Position numbers and translations under genes: made by a program. The notes beneath the pieces were generated by a model, which was not told the DNA's origin, did no database searches, and was given only the letters and a program-made list of their open reading frames with translations. A stretch of 64,000 bases of DNA, taken from the NCBI GenBank assembly GCA_029378245.1, contig JARKIF010000057.1:62001-126000 (forward strand). The letters are read 5' to 3'. This document shows, piece after piece, positions 10,801 through 24,075 of the stretch. How positions within the stretch are numbered: position 1 is the stretch's first letter; each line of letters begins with the position of its first letter. This stretch comes from Roridomyces roridus (taxonomy: Eukaryota; Basidiomycota; Agaricomycetes; Agaricales; Mycenaceae).

Positions 10801-11841
10801 ATGAAAGTTGGATACAAAGTGCGTGCCTTGCTTCTGTCCCATCCTCCACACTCTTACAGTGTCTTCCAGGATAAGACGTGCCACAGATCTGCTTGATGTA
10901 CGTGGGTCGCCGCCTATCCTGCCTGCCTTCCTCGCTGACTCTAGCCCAGTGCTTCATTATACCCGGCTGCGCGAATGCGCCCTATTGCACAGACTATCCC
11001 TGCTTGCCCCGGCCATCCACAGTGCACCTCTATCCTTCGACTTCTCTCCCTGTGTCCTCTGGGCCAAGATACCCCCTGCCCGTGTCTTCTCTTTCTTCAA
11101 ACACATGGCAAAGTACTTCAGTAACTTTCTATACCTGGAAGGATTCTTGTTTCTATCTCTCAGTGTGTGTTCCGTTCTTTCTTTCTTTCCCAATGCTAAT
11201 ATCTCTGTAGACTCTTCATCCGGTTGCCAATATTCCGTGACTTCTTTGCTTGCTCTTGGATATTCGGATCCGTCTGTGCCGCCTTGCGCTTTCCTTCCCT
11301 TCGGGCATCGGATACTCCCTTTCTTATCGCTCCAGGTATGTGCTCGTATACCCTAGTGTCCTCTTTCGCTCACACCTTCTTCAGGACGCCGTTGGCACCA
11401 GCTGCTTCTAGCCTCTTCGTTCCTGCAGTTCTTCGATATACCCCGGGCAATTGCTCGACCCGTTTTGTACAGGATAGCCCGGGCCCTTCTTTCCTTTGAC
11501 GACGTACCCTTCCTCGGCCGTCTTTCGCCCGCCTTCTTTGTTCTTCCTTTGGTGAGTCTCCTTGCCCATCGGGCATTGGATTGGGACTGATACTCTTTCA
11601 GTATACCTGGGCCTTTGCTCGACATGTGCTACCTCTGGTCCTTCCCCCGCCATTGCTCGTTCATCGTGGGTTCCGTCTCTTGTGAGTTTTTCACGTCCAT
11701 TACGTCATGCGTCCGAGCTGAGGTTTGTAGTACGCCTCCGCCCGACGGTTGCCAGTGGGACCACATCTCTCTGGCTCGACCGATAGCGATACCCGACGAC
11801 AGCTCCTCCTTGGCTATTACACTTAGCCTCGACACGATGCA

Positions 11842-11897
11842 CTGGATTGACCTTGCTGGATTGACCTTGCTGGATTGACCTTGCTGGATTGACCTTG
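11842..11897. repeat. Four tandem 14-bp repeats
   Basis: The unit CTGGATTGACCTTG is repeated four times without change. The number of units is likely to vary between strains. Confidence 0.9.
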
Positions 11898-13349
11898 CTT
11901 GACAGCCTGGTCGCCCTCCCGCGCGAAACCCTCCACGTTCCTTATCCCGGCCAGCTCCTTTGGACACCCCCGCCGCGCTCCCTCGTACCCTGCCGATCCC
12001 GCTGCGAAACTTCCTCCCGTCACATCTCCGAATAGAAGCACCCCAAGGTCCTCGATAATCTCCCAAAGAGATCACACCGCGACACCCCAGTTTGGAAACC
12101 GCGCTACCCACATCAGCCAACTCCGCTGCTACCACAGTGCATAACTACCCTTCCCTCCTTCCTTCGCCGCGATACCCCACCTCACCTTCCGACGAGCCGA
12201 GGACGTCGACTTTCATTGTCCACCCTCGTCATCGTCGACCCCGTCGGCCTCTTCCCGCACGCCTTGCATCATCGGCCGCAAATCTTCACGCTCTCGGCGT
12301 CATCATCCTTCCTCCCTTCGTCCCGCCGCCTCTAGGCTCGAGCGAGCTCCGAATCGGTTGCTCGGCTCCCGCGAAGAAGTCGCTATCGGCCGTTGTCGAT
12401 CCATGCCATCCATCCGTGACCACCGAAACCTTCATCCGCCTTGTTCGTCATGGCCGCAGTCGCTCGCTTTCGCTTTCGCCTGCCATCTGTTTTGCCCTAT
12501 TTGTTTTCGGCGTTTTCGGCTTTCGGCTTCCGACTCCTATTTGCTTTCGACTCCCGTTCTTCAAAGTGCGTTTTTTGTCCTGGGTGAGTCTTCTCTGCTG
12601 TATTTTTGCCCACTATCCTGATATCTTCATCCTCAGCTATCCGTCGGTTCCTCGCATAGTCCACGTCGTCCCTTCGCCTTTCCGAGTCAGCACGGTCTCG
12701 CTTTGTACAAGCATGATTTTCCTATCTTGCGAAGCTATCTTCAAGAGGGCTGGCCTTCCACCACACGGAATTGCAAGGTTTCGCGTAGTACTATCCACGG
12801 GCAGGAAGGGTTTGACCTCTGGGGCTTGTTTTGGGGCAAATATGCAGATGTGGAGATCTAGAAACGTACGAGGGGATTGTATGTACCAGGCAGAGTAGTT
12901 ACTATCGTGAAATTACAAGTTGTACGGGATTCAGCGACATGCACGGATCGTCAGCGCGTCAGCTTGTTTGTTCACACATTCCAGCGTCCGAAACCTGAAA
13001 ATCAATCTTCACTACACCCAGCACTCCTGTTACGAACGAGACTCGACCCGAACGCGTTACGTTGAATGAAGGGGACACAGTCGTCCAGCGTGGGGCTATA
13101 TGCATTGCTGGAAGAAGGCCAGGATGTATGTATTTCATTGGACTTAGTATATATGCATTCTATGTGCCTTGTTAACGATTAACCATGAATTTCCTGGATT
13201 TCGGACTGGGTGCGAAACCGGTCAACGTGAACGGCCAGAAGCTTGCGGAAGAATGGCCTTAGACGAAAGAAAACCCGACATTTTTGACAGAGGGTACAAG
13301 TACAACAGTTTGCGTATATTCAGGCAGAATCGATACAAGTACACAATAA
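11898..13349. other. Gene-poor, pyrimidine-rich stretch
   Basis: A 268-codon plus-strand frame (12092-12898) is present but has low complexity, no motifs and no splice context, and I do not believe it. The region looks like the extended 3' flank of repeat unit Z. Confidence 0.4.
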
Positions 13350-13905
13350 TCAAGCAGTGTCGCCGTGGGGAATCGGAGACGGGACATCGGGGCCAATATC
13401 GGCGTCCGTGGCTCCAAGAACTTGCATGAGCTGGGTTCGACCGAACATATGCGCCGTCTCGATGGCGGTCGGTTTGCCCAGCCTGGGATCCGCACCCTTC
13501 TCCGCAAGCGTACGAACGACGTCGTCGTGGGCTTTGAAGACCGCCCCCGCAATCATGGATTGTCCTAGCCCGTTGAGTAGGTTCGGGTCACCTCCCTTGT
13601 CGAGTAGCTTCTTGGTGAGGTCGAGATGGCCGGCTGGGAGCGCTGAGTATTATCCCCGACTGCTGGGAAATAAATACCAACCGTATGAGGCGAGCATGAG
13701 GAGGCTGTTGCCTAGCAATCGGGGATCGGTGTATCAAGAACGATTAGAAATGTGTTCACCCACCTTTCTCGTTCAGAATGTTCACTGGTAGGCCCGCATC
13801 GACCGCCGCGAGGAGCAGCTCCGAGTTCCCGTCTCGTGCAGCATCGAACATCCGATGGGCGAAGTCAATCGTTTCAGGCGGAAGAGTAGAAAGATCTGGC
13901 TTGAC
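13350..13905 (-). CDS. Ankyrin-repeat protein
   Basis: Minus-strand exons give a short ankyrin protein. The exons read PETIDFAHRMFDAARDG then NSELLLAAVDAGLPVNILNE; GNSLLMLASY; AGHLDLTKKLLDKGGDPNLL; and SMIAGAVFKAHDDVVRTL to the stop at 13350-13352. Each repeat shows the helix-loop pattern with LLxxGADP-type ends. The order matches a small ankyrin protein common in basidiomycetes. The splice donor and acceptor near 13770 and 13640 are canonical. I could not fix the start codon; an exon carrying only the first residues probably lies near 13920-13970. Confidence 0.65.
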
Positions 13906-14207
13906 TACGGTTCAGATGGACGAGTTCATACGAGAACGGGAAAGGCACCATGGTGGTCAGAAGCAGGTTACGGATCAGGTGGATGATAAATATATCAAAA
14001 CTTTCTTCTTTTCTCCGCGTCCAGTTCCATCGAAAGAGTCCATACTCCGGGTTGTTGCCGCACTTGGTGGTAGAATTCTGGTCAGTTTCTTGCGCGGTCT
14101 AAACCAATTCACTGAACTAGACCCGCGTGCAGCTGCTACTGGTGCCACCGGCGATCGCAACTCGTTTGCGTGCTCTGCCCTACTCTGCCCTCAGTCCGTG
14201 AATTACC

Positions 14208-15706
14208 ATGGAGAATATCACTTCTGCTCTTCTATTAATGGGCAATTCATCTACCTCCGACATCGAGCATCACTCAAAAAGCCTCATTCTCGCGGCGGAG
14301 GCCACTCTCGCCCGCATTGAATCCCAGATTCAGGATCTCTTGCGTCTTCGCGACCGCGAGCGAGGAATCATCGCCGCTCTGAAGCAGATTGCGGCTCCCA
14401 TACGCAAGCTTCCCGCCGAGCTTTGGTCGAGATATTCCGTGTTGTCGCGGCGCGAGGTGGGAAGCGGTCGATTCCTAACGAGACTTGCTGTGCACTCAAG
14501 CCCGTGTTGGTCCTGTCCCAGGTCTACGCACACTGGAGGCAGCTGGCTTGCACAACTCCGCAGCTGTGGAACTATCAGGTCGGCCTGAACCTCAAGAAGG
14601 CGCCGTCGGACACGTATTTGGCGACGACAAAAACGTTCTTTGAGCGTTCAGCGCCCTTCCTTATCCCGATGCTGTGGCGAGGGCAGACTCAGGAGGCCTC
14701 ACCCCTCGTCCGAGTCCTTTTGGATCTTGCCCCACGCTGGGAGTCGCTGGTCTTTGAGGCATCGGACGTATCACAATTGCACAAACTCTCCACGGATGCG
14801 CTGAAGAACCTCATCAGCCTCGATCTGACACACCGAGACGAAATTCCAGACGAGCTTCTGAAGGTTTTCCTCGGCGCGCATTCTCTCCGGATCGTCTCCC
14901 TTTCCGTCGAGCGCATGGATCAGATCCGCATGCCTTGGTCCCAGCTCGTGGACCTGACACTACACATTTCGGACGAACCCGCCCAGAACGTTCTCGACAT
15001 TCTGACCCAGTGCACGAATCTAGTCACCGCTCAAATGAGCGGATTTGTTTCCTGGAGCGAACCCCCCGATCTCGGTTCAACTCCAGTCGTTCAGCTCACA
15101 CAATTGGTCACCTTGAATTTGATTTGCGACGTGGAATACAACGAGGGTTTCATTAGCCCCTTCTTTGCACGCCTCGCTCTCCCTTCACTCGTCAACTTGG
15201 ACATTTGCACGGGTCTCGAGACCCGTTGGTCCTCTGCAGATCTCACAGCATTCCTCCGCCGTTCTCCCAACATCGAGAATTTGGCCATCTCAGACTCCCA
15301 CATGACTTCCCACAACGTCTCATCCCTCTTCGCAGATTCTCCGAATCTCGTGACGCTCAAGTTGCAATCTTTCGGCTTTGATGAGGCTTTCGAATCTGCC
15401 CTCGAGTGCCTCACGTTGTCCGCTACTGCGCCGGCACATTCAGCGCCACGCCTCCAAAACCTCGTCATTTCAGACAACACACGGAATCTCGACGAAGAAA
15501 GGCTCGAGGATATGATCTCTTCGCGGTGGTGGACGGACGCACAGCTCGCCGCGCTTCCGGTTGCCCCGCCTGTAGCGCGCTGGGTGAAACTCAAAATTTG
15601 CACCGACTTTGATGGCCTGCCCGAAGAAAAGCGAGAGTACAGTGATTTGTTTATGGAAGAGATTAAGCAGCTCAAAGCGCAGGGACTCGACCTCAAGATT
15701 AACTAG
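14208..15706 (+). pseudogene. F-box/LRR protein with a frameshift in the F-box
   Basis: The first frame (from 14208) carries a coiled region, then AAPIRKLPAEL, the start of an F-box. The rest of the F-box (LVEIFRVVAARGG) and the whole downstream protein to 15706 are in another frame. One missing nucleotide at about 14419 explains the break, and no intron signal is present there. The downstream part has the WYA-type HWRQLACTTPQLW segment and leucine-rich repeats ending in a 427-codon frame. In this family the F-box binds Skp1 and the LRRs pick substrates for ubiquitination. It is either a recent pseudogene or a one-base sequence error. Confidence 0.7.
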
Positions 15707-15790
15707 GTACTGAACGGACGAATGATTCGCAACAGTAGATAGAATTCTCTTGTGAATCCGAAGAAGAGAACGAATAGATTCGGGCCCAGA

Positions 15791-17828
<2,038 letters not shown>

Positions 17829-17934
17829 GGTTCGTTGCTGTCGGACGCAGGAACGCGGGTATATATATGTGCTCCAGATACGCAGCAAAATTCGAGTCAG
17901 TAATTGACTGACTGTGCTCGCAGTGACTCCGAGT

Positions 17935-18268
17935 CAGAATGATAATAATAATAAAATTAGTGTTTACCACGGGTCACCCGCGGGCCCGGGTAGTCAGACG
18001 ACGACCCGCACCCGTACCCGCGATAAACCCGACCCGTAACTTGACGGGTTTTTGGCCGTATTCCGGGAAGCTGGTACCTGGAGCCGTCTTTTAAGCTGTT
18101 AGCAATGTCTGGGGTCCTCAAAACGCTGCAGTCACCTCTTCATTGCGTTCCGACGCATTTGAACGGCTTGAGCCTGACCCGCACGGGTTACGGGTTGTTC
18201 AACAACGACCCGAGCCCGTACCCAGGCAATGCGAACCCGGGTTGCCCAAAACCCGTGGTGAACACCAA
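17935..18268. mobile_element. hAT-like MITE 4 (probable)
   Basis: An 8-bp repeat CTCCGAGT occurs at 17927-17934 and 18269-18276. Inverted ends TTAGTGTTTACCACGGGT (from 17957) and TTGGTGTTCACCACGGGT (from 18268 inward) enclose ACCCG/CGGGT words in both orientations. Between the left repeat and the left inverted end lie 22 bp that include an (ATA)n run, which weakens the call. It sits between the divergent VPS4 and FHA loci. Confidence 0.55.
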
Positions 18269-18493
18269 CTCCGAGTGAGCAGCGGCGCAGCGACGTTGAG
18301 CGTGAATCGATCCGAATTTACTCGAGAGTCATGAGCTTGGCCGAATTTCATTCAGAGAAGTGCAGCCAGAGGAGCGAAACGGAAAACAAAACATGAGTCG
18401 GAGAACGTGGTGGTTGGCGAACAACATTCATCTTCATATGCGGAGGTGGAAATTGTGCAATTTCTCGGCAACGACTACACCAATATGCTGCTG

Positions 18494-19102
18494 CTCACGA
18501 ATTGCCCAGCAATATGCTACCAGTGACGCTATACCCGCGTCGATGGCGTCTCGAATCGGCCATAGCCACCATCGCAACCTCCACGCGCGTGAACACACAG
18601 ACGACACGACATGCGATTTTCTGGTGCGCGATGGTATCGTAGTATCCCGTAATGTCGATGCCTAGTTCCTGCTACATATTGGAGATTTCTTCGAATTGAA
18701 ATGTTGGAGGAACGCACCAGAACATCGTTGGTTTTGAGTTCGTGAGGATGTCCTTCGGGGCTTAGCCGTCTACCATTAAGGAAGGTCCCATTCGAGCTTT
18801 GTAGATCACGTATGAAGATCTACACTCAGATTAACGGGCGTTCAAGATGGAAAGAGCATACTAATACTCACCTTGCCTCCCTCTTGCCACACCTCAGCAT
18901 GCACCCTACTAACCACACTCGAGTCAAAGTCGACTTGCTTCTTGCCCAAATGAAGCGGCGTCTTGCTGGACTTGCGGCCCAGCTGAACGCGCCGGCCAGA
19001 GGTAGTCAGAGCGATTTGTTTTGGGATGAAAAACGAGTCGTTGAGGGGGTATAGATATAGTGCGGGGAAGACGGGGGAGGTTGAGAGTATCGGGGCGGGC
19101 AT
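18494..19102 (-). CDS. FHA-domain protein, C-terminally truncated
   Basis: Three exons (19102-18872, 18820-18718, 18668-18494) join to about 170 residues. The FHA fold is clear: the IALTTSGRRVQLGRK strand with Gly-Arg, the SSVVSRVHAEVW block with the Ser and Arg-His that bind phosphothreonine, IRDLQSSNGTFLNG and GIDITGYYDT. Fungal homologues of this type continue for several hundred residues as coiled coil and end in a membrane anchor. Here the frame ends soon after ACRVVCVFTR. The gene is probably truncated, perha by the rearrangement that brought in the neighbouring element. Confidence 0.7.
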
Positions 19103-19456
19103 TTTGGGGATTCATTTGAAGCCTGAGGGCCGCATGCTTTATGGTGCCATCCCATCCGAGAAGCTGCTACCAGCGATTAAGTTAGCTTGTATGTAGCCTT
19201 GCCAGCGGTGAGGTTTAACGGCTGATCTTCGAGTAGTATTCGAGCAGGGGAGAGTCCGAAAAGATGGATGTCGCAGAGAACTGGAAGGATCCTCGCAGAT
19301 TACGTTCATAGACACGGTGTTCAAGAGCTGACGCAGTTCGGACGGTGGTGATTGTCGATAAGATCGTGATATCGCCGGCACGCTCTTCTTCCTCTCCGAA
19401 CTGCCGACTAGCATGCCCGAGGCCACCGACACTCCCGCCCGGCGGCGTTCTGTCCC

Positions 19457-19463
19457 TATAAAT
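19457..19463 (+). promoter_or_regulatory. TATA box of the epoxide-hydrolase-like gene
   Basis: TATAAAT lies 38-44 bp upstream of the ATG at 19501, in a pyrimidine-rich core promoter. Confidence 0.45.
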
Positions 19464-19500
19464 TCGACTTGGCAATCCCTTCTCTCCTCCCGCCCGTGCA

Positions 19501-20679
19501 ATGGTTTCCACTGAACGCAAGACGATCGTCACCAAACGGTCCCTCACCTATTCCTATCTCTTCGCTGCACCACGCGATGCCAAGCCCACTCTCTTCTTCG
19601 CCCATGGTTTCCCATCGACTGGACAGCTCTGGCGCAGACAAGTCGAGTTCTTTGGAAGCAGAGGATACGGCCTGATCGTCCCCGACATGCTCGGATACGG
19701 CGGGACCAGCAAGCCTACGGACCCGGCTGTTTACATCGGCAGTGGGCTCGCTGCGGACGTAGTAGACATTCTGGACAAGGAGGGCGTCAGCACCGTCATC
19801 ACAGTCGCACACGATTGGTGCGTTTGTACCCTCTTCATCTCGACGCGTTCCAATCTTTGCGGGCAGGGGCACCCACGTTGTATCGCGCCTCATCAACTAC
19901 CACCCCGAGCGCGTCTCCGCCTCTGTCTTTCTCGCTGTCGGCTATATCCCTCCGATTCCCAAAGGCAGAGACATCATCACCAACTCCAAGAAGGTGGCTG
20001 AGCTCGTCGGGTACGATATCTTTGCGTACATGCGCTGGTTCGTGACAGAAGAAGCTGCACGTCTCATCGATGTTTCCTGTCCTTGAAAACACACACTCAC
20101 TACTAACTTGTCCACAGATTGACTCGTTCATCAACCTGCTGTACCCCGAAAAGCCAGAGTTATGGCGAGACACCAACATGTGCGTCGACGGCGGCGCGCG
20201 TGAGTGGATTCTGCAGAATAAGCGGACTGCGTTGCCTGCGTGGATGACTCCGGAAGTGCGTCTGCTCTACACTCCATTCACACCAAGCTGATTCACGGGT
20301 GAAGGACTTTGAATACCACCGCAAGCAGCTCAAGGAAGGCGGCCTCTCCGCCCCGCTTTGCTGGTACAAGATGCTGCAGACGGAGGAGACCGCAGAGGAC
20401 GACGCCAGTACGTTCTCTTTCCTTCCCCATCTTCCAATACAGTATCTCACATCGTCTCCAGAGGTCCTCGGCACCAAACTCACAAACCCCATGCTCTACA
20501 TCCCCTTCCTGCGCGACTGCATCTGCCGTCGCGAGTCTGCCGCCGCCACGTACAACGACCCGAGCAAGGTCACTGGCAAGGTGACGGTCAAGGAGATACC
20601 AGAGGCGGATCATTGGGGCGTCGAGTCGCATGGGGAAGAGATTAACGAGTGGATTCTCGAGTGGCTGGGAGAGCTTTGA
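19501..20679 (+). CDS. Alpha/beta hydrolase, soluble epoxide hydrolase type
   Basis: Five exons, with introns near 19817-19866, 20071-20117, 20251-20308 and 20410-20469, give an intact protein of about 320 residues. Key motifs are AHGFPST (the HGxP oxyanion motif), DMLGYGGTSKP, and VAHDWGTHV where Asp is the nucleophile. A later ADHW segment provides the catalytic His, and the cap-domain Tyr is expected in the CWYK block. Epoxide hydrolases add water to epoxides through a covalent Asp ester; the substrate here cannot be told. No secretion signal, so probably cytosolic. The third intron ends at GAAG with a CTGAT branch point. Confidence 0.8.
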
Positions 20680-21949
20680 AGGAAAGTATTCAGAGTGTAA
20701 ATGTGAATTCGCTTTTTCCAGCAAGTAGCTTCCAATTCAAGCATATATATCTACAAGCACACGGCCCGCGTATGTAAAGTCGAGTCCGATAAGGTGTGTA
20801 GTCCATGAAGCGTCCTTGATGTATACACGACCTCCGCCCTCCCTTCCCGTTCTCATCTCCTCGTCCTCCCCGAGTCTCCGTCGACCATCCTCAAGGTCAT
20901 AACTCCCTGCTCCCTCTGCCTCCATCTCCATCTCGTCTTCATATCCACGTCGGCCGGGTTCTTCAAACGCACAAGTCCAATACAGCCTCCCTCTCCTCTT
21001 CCATCCCGTTTTCAAGCAGCGATGGCGTCATTCCATGTAGGCCGGGTTCTTCGAATTCGCAAGTCAAATGCAGATGGTGGATGTGCGGTGACGAATGACA
21101 GCTAGGGACCGCAGGGTGCATGTATCGAGTGGCGGATATGAGTGCAAGCGAAACACAGCAAAAACAAAGACACGAGATGATCTGCAGAGCATGATGGTCA
21201 GCGACATGGATGGCAAGGGCAAGACAGGGACGTACTCGACGACGAAAGCAAAAACTGAAGGGCCACAGATCTGATGACGAAACAAGGCAAGGTACGCGGA
21301 GGCCTGCCAGGTTGGCTCGAGAAGGACGGCGAATCGAATCTGGTGTGGATCGGGCTGGATTCTATTGGGACGACGGTTGGGGTGAATCCGGACTGGTACA
21401 GGCAGGCGTTGGATTCGTGGAACGCCGAAGGGTATGCCAGGGTGTTCGCTAGTCGACTGTCGCGCGGGATTTCGGTTGTGCAAGGCGAAGAGTCGCTGCG
21501 TATTCGAGGATGGGTATAATGCAGGGAGTAGTGGTAGTGGAAGCCGGAGGTGGGACGAAGGCTGCGAGACTGTTTCTTTCTCCGCTGAAGACGGCGGTGG
21601 GTTCGGAACCGGGCTGTGGTCATAGATAAACAGGCTGGTGGGGTTTCGACCTCAAGGGAAGGGAAGACGGGGCTTGAGGAAGTAATGGGCGAGCATCGGG
21701 TGTCGCAGAGTATGGCGAGGAAGGAGGTCTTGGGGTATCGCTGGGGAAGGAGGCCGTTGCACTGGTACTACAAGTACACCAGTCAGTCTAAGCTCGGGTC
21801 CAGTCGACAAGAAACACTCACGACGATATTAATCCGAAAAAGAAGCACTGGTGAAGGGTAAAGGTGTCGAGCAAGGACCCGCGCGGTTGCTACGCAGCCG
21901 TCAGTCGCGATTAAACGGCAGATGGATACGGGAGTCTCACAAGAAGGAG
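20680..21949. other. Intergenic region
   Basis: Several short frames occur on both strands but none has motifs or splice partners. The right part grades into the weakly conserved 3' side of repeat unit Z. Confidence 0.4.
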
Positions 21950-23480
21950 AAGGAACGCGAAGGCAAAGAAAGTCGAGCAAGGGCCCGGGGTATACTGTGA
22001 ATGATCAATACGGCGAATCACGAGTGGATGCTGTCAACTGACTTGGGAAAAGGACGTCGAGCAAGGGCTCGGGGGTATAGGCAAGAAGAAAGAGCGGCCC
22101 CGCAAGGAAAGAAGAGTGGCTCGTTGAAGAAGCTGAAGAGGGTGTCAGCGAAGGAGACATTGGCGTACGTGAGCACGTACGTGGGGCAGCACACAAAAAT
22201 GTATTTTGATGCCCGAAGAGATCGAAAGGGCAGAAGACTTCAAGATGGAGTCCTGGTCACGGCGCGTAGGCAGCCGAACAAAGAGGGTATATCGCTCGCC
22301 GGGGTAGCAAGGCGAGAAATGGAGCCAGGGATAGTTTGACCCAAAAGGTGTGGAGAGAGGGAATTGCAATAGATGGTGTGCACTGTAGCGGCCTGGGCAT
22401 TCAAGAAGGCGGGGTATAATAAGCACTGTGTTAGGGTCAGCGAGGAATGCAGGCAAGATAGGTGACGCACCTCAAGGCCTCAAGCAACATCTGGGTGGTC
22501 TCCTTCAATATCTGGGCGAGATGCGCAGCGACGCGGAGTTTGGAAGGGCGGGCAAGCGTGCAAGCGCGACGCGACGAGGACGCCGAATGACGGGAGCAGG
22601 AGGTGGTGGGATGGGCTCGGCCTCCCCCATCTCAATGTCCAGGTCGATCTCAGCCATCTCGGCGTCCATGTGCTCCAGGTGTATCCCCTCCAGACGCTCT
22701 ACCAGCGAGGCGACGCTATGGCTAAAAGGCGAGTGAGGGCTCTCGCCGCCAACTTGCTCGCAGAAAGTGTTCCAGGCGAGGCGCTCCAAGCGTTGAGCGG
22801 GCGTCTCGCTCTCGCCCCGACGGATGACGGCCACGGTCTGGAAGATGGTGACAACGACGGGGCCGGTGGGAGGAGGAGGAGGGCGATGGCGATGGCGCTT
22901 GTGAGCCTCGCGACGGTGGTAAGAGGCGAGGAAGGAGCTGCTGGGGATTCGGGAGCGCAACGGCGCAGCGCTGCGGCGGAGACGCTTGCAGCGGCCATCG
23001 ACCTGGTGCCCGTCCCTCGAGCTCGGAGTGAGCCCTCTTGGGGCGAGGAGGAGGTGCGAAGCGGTTGTCGATGGGACCGGTGACGGCAGCGACGAGAGGG
23101 AAGGTGGTGGAGATGTTGGTGAAAGACATTGTCGTGGTATTGACGAGGAATGGAGAATGATTCTCTAAACAAACTCGCTGTTTGAGTCTGTTTAGTTCAC
23201 GTGAAATGCACCGCTCTGGCGTCGACTAAACGCGACGAGGAGGCTCGTGAAGGTCGTCGACGCGTCGGACGCGGCTGAGGAGGCCGTCAGGGAGGCTGTA
23301 ATCCCGCGGAAGCAAATCGATAGGGACAACGTTGAAATTACAACGCGCTGTTCGACACGGGGTCCACGATCGCGAAAAAGACATCCCTGGCCTCCTGTGA
23401 GCACAAAAAGACAGGAAGGGGTAGTCATGTCATACCTGGAACAATAGGACGCGAAGACGCAAAAAAGCGGCGAAAAGAGC
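21950..23480 (-). repeat. Repeat unit Z, right copy (inverted)
   Basis: On the minus strand this runs parallel to 9880-11600. It shares the upstream block with CTTCCGCGGGA, the hairpin at 23166-23194, the Z frame and the GCATTCCTCGCTGAC 3' segment. Divergence is stronger than for the neighbouring Y copies. Confidence 0.6.
22505..23129 (-). pseudogene. Protein Z, right copy, 2-nt deletion
   Basis: The start (MSFTNISTTFPLVA) and the GPIDNRFAPPPRPKR block correspond to the left copy. After the first acidic stretch two nucleotides are missing relative to the left copy, which shifts the frame. Downstream, the conserved reading frame is open again from 22960 to 22505 and is nearly identical in protein sequence. 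A shorter product from the internal Met at 22960 is possible. Confidence 0.5.
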
Positions 23481-24075
23481 CTCGGACGATGAGATTCTAG
23501 CGGCACAACGATCCTCGCAAGTCTTCCTCTGACTTGGACGTGTAGGCAGCCGACAGGACGATTTTTGCAGCCAGCCGGAAAATTTCTTGATTTTTCTTCG
23601 ATCGGTCGGAAGTTTGACGCGTCATCGAGTCATCGCAGCTTGAATGCAACCCGAAAGGCTTGAGGAAATCCGTGAGCACAGCCAGGTAGACGAGCGCAGC
23701 GTCGAGATGGTGGGATGGAGACGAGCGAGTATTATCTAAGCCACGGCATGCCTTCAAGTTGCCGAACTGCCGAGGTCGGGACAATTGTTTGACTTTGCGG
23801 GATTTTCAACCTGTTTGAATATTCGTCTGCAACGCGCAGCCTGAAACTTGAAAGCCCAAACCAGCTCGTTAGTTGCTCTGTCAAGTTCATTCGGAAGACT
23901 CGAAGCCGGGATTTTTTTCCCAGTCGGCCGGGAGCCCGAGCTGAGCAGTGAGAAGGGGTTGAATTCTTCGTGAATAATTTACAAGAGGTCGAAATGACCA
24001 TCGAGCTTGGACTTCAGACTTCCCCATCTCTCATTTTAATCCACAAACCACCCTATACCCAAGTCAAGTTCAGTA
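23481..24075. other. Intergenic region
   Basis: No gene found. It separates the Z copy from the 3' end of the P450 gene. Confidence 0.4.

Larger units (their letters stand above)
9880..11600 (+). repeat. Repeat unit Z, left copy
   Basis: The segment matches 21950-23480 in inverted orientation over its whole length, including the 5' leader, the Z frame and a long pyrimidine-rich 3' part. Similarity falls toward the 3' end. The unit contains the open frame at 10177-10800 and a hairpin at 10112-10140. No terminal repeats were recognised, so I cannot say whether it is a transposon or simply a duplicated gene. Confidence 0.6.

Noticed and set aside
12092..12898. 268-codon plus-strand ORF
   Set aside because: Low complexity, no motif, no conserved counterpart in the other Z flank.
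17950..18260. ACCCG-rich segment as a telomeric or CRISPR-like repeat
   Set aside because: Words are irregular, occur in both orientations and lie between inverted ends; a MITE explains them better.
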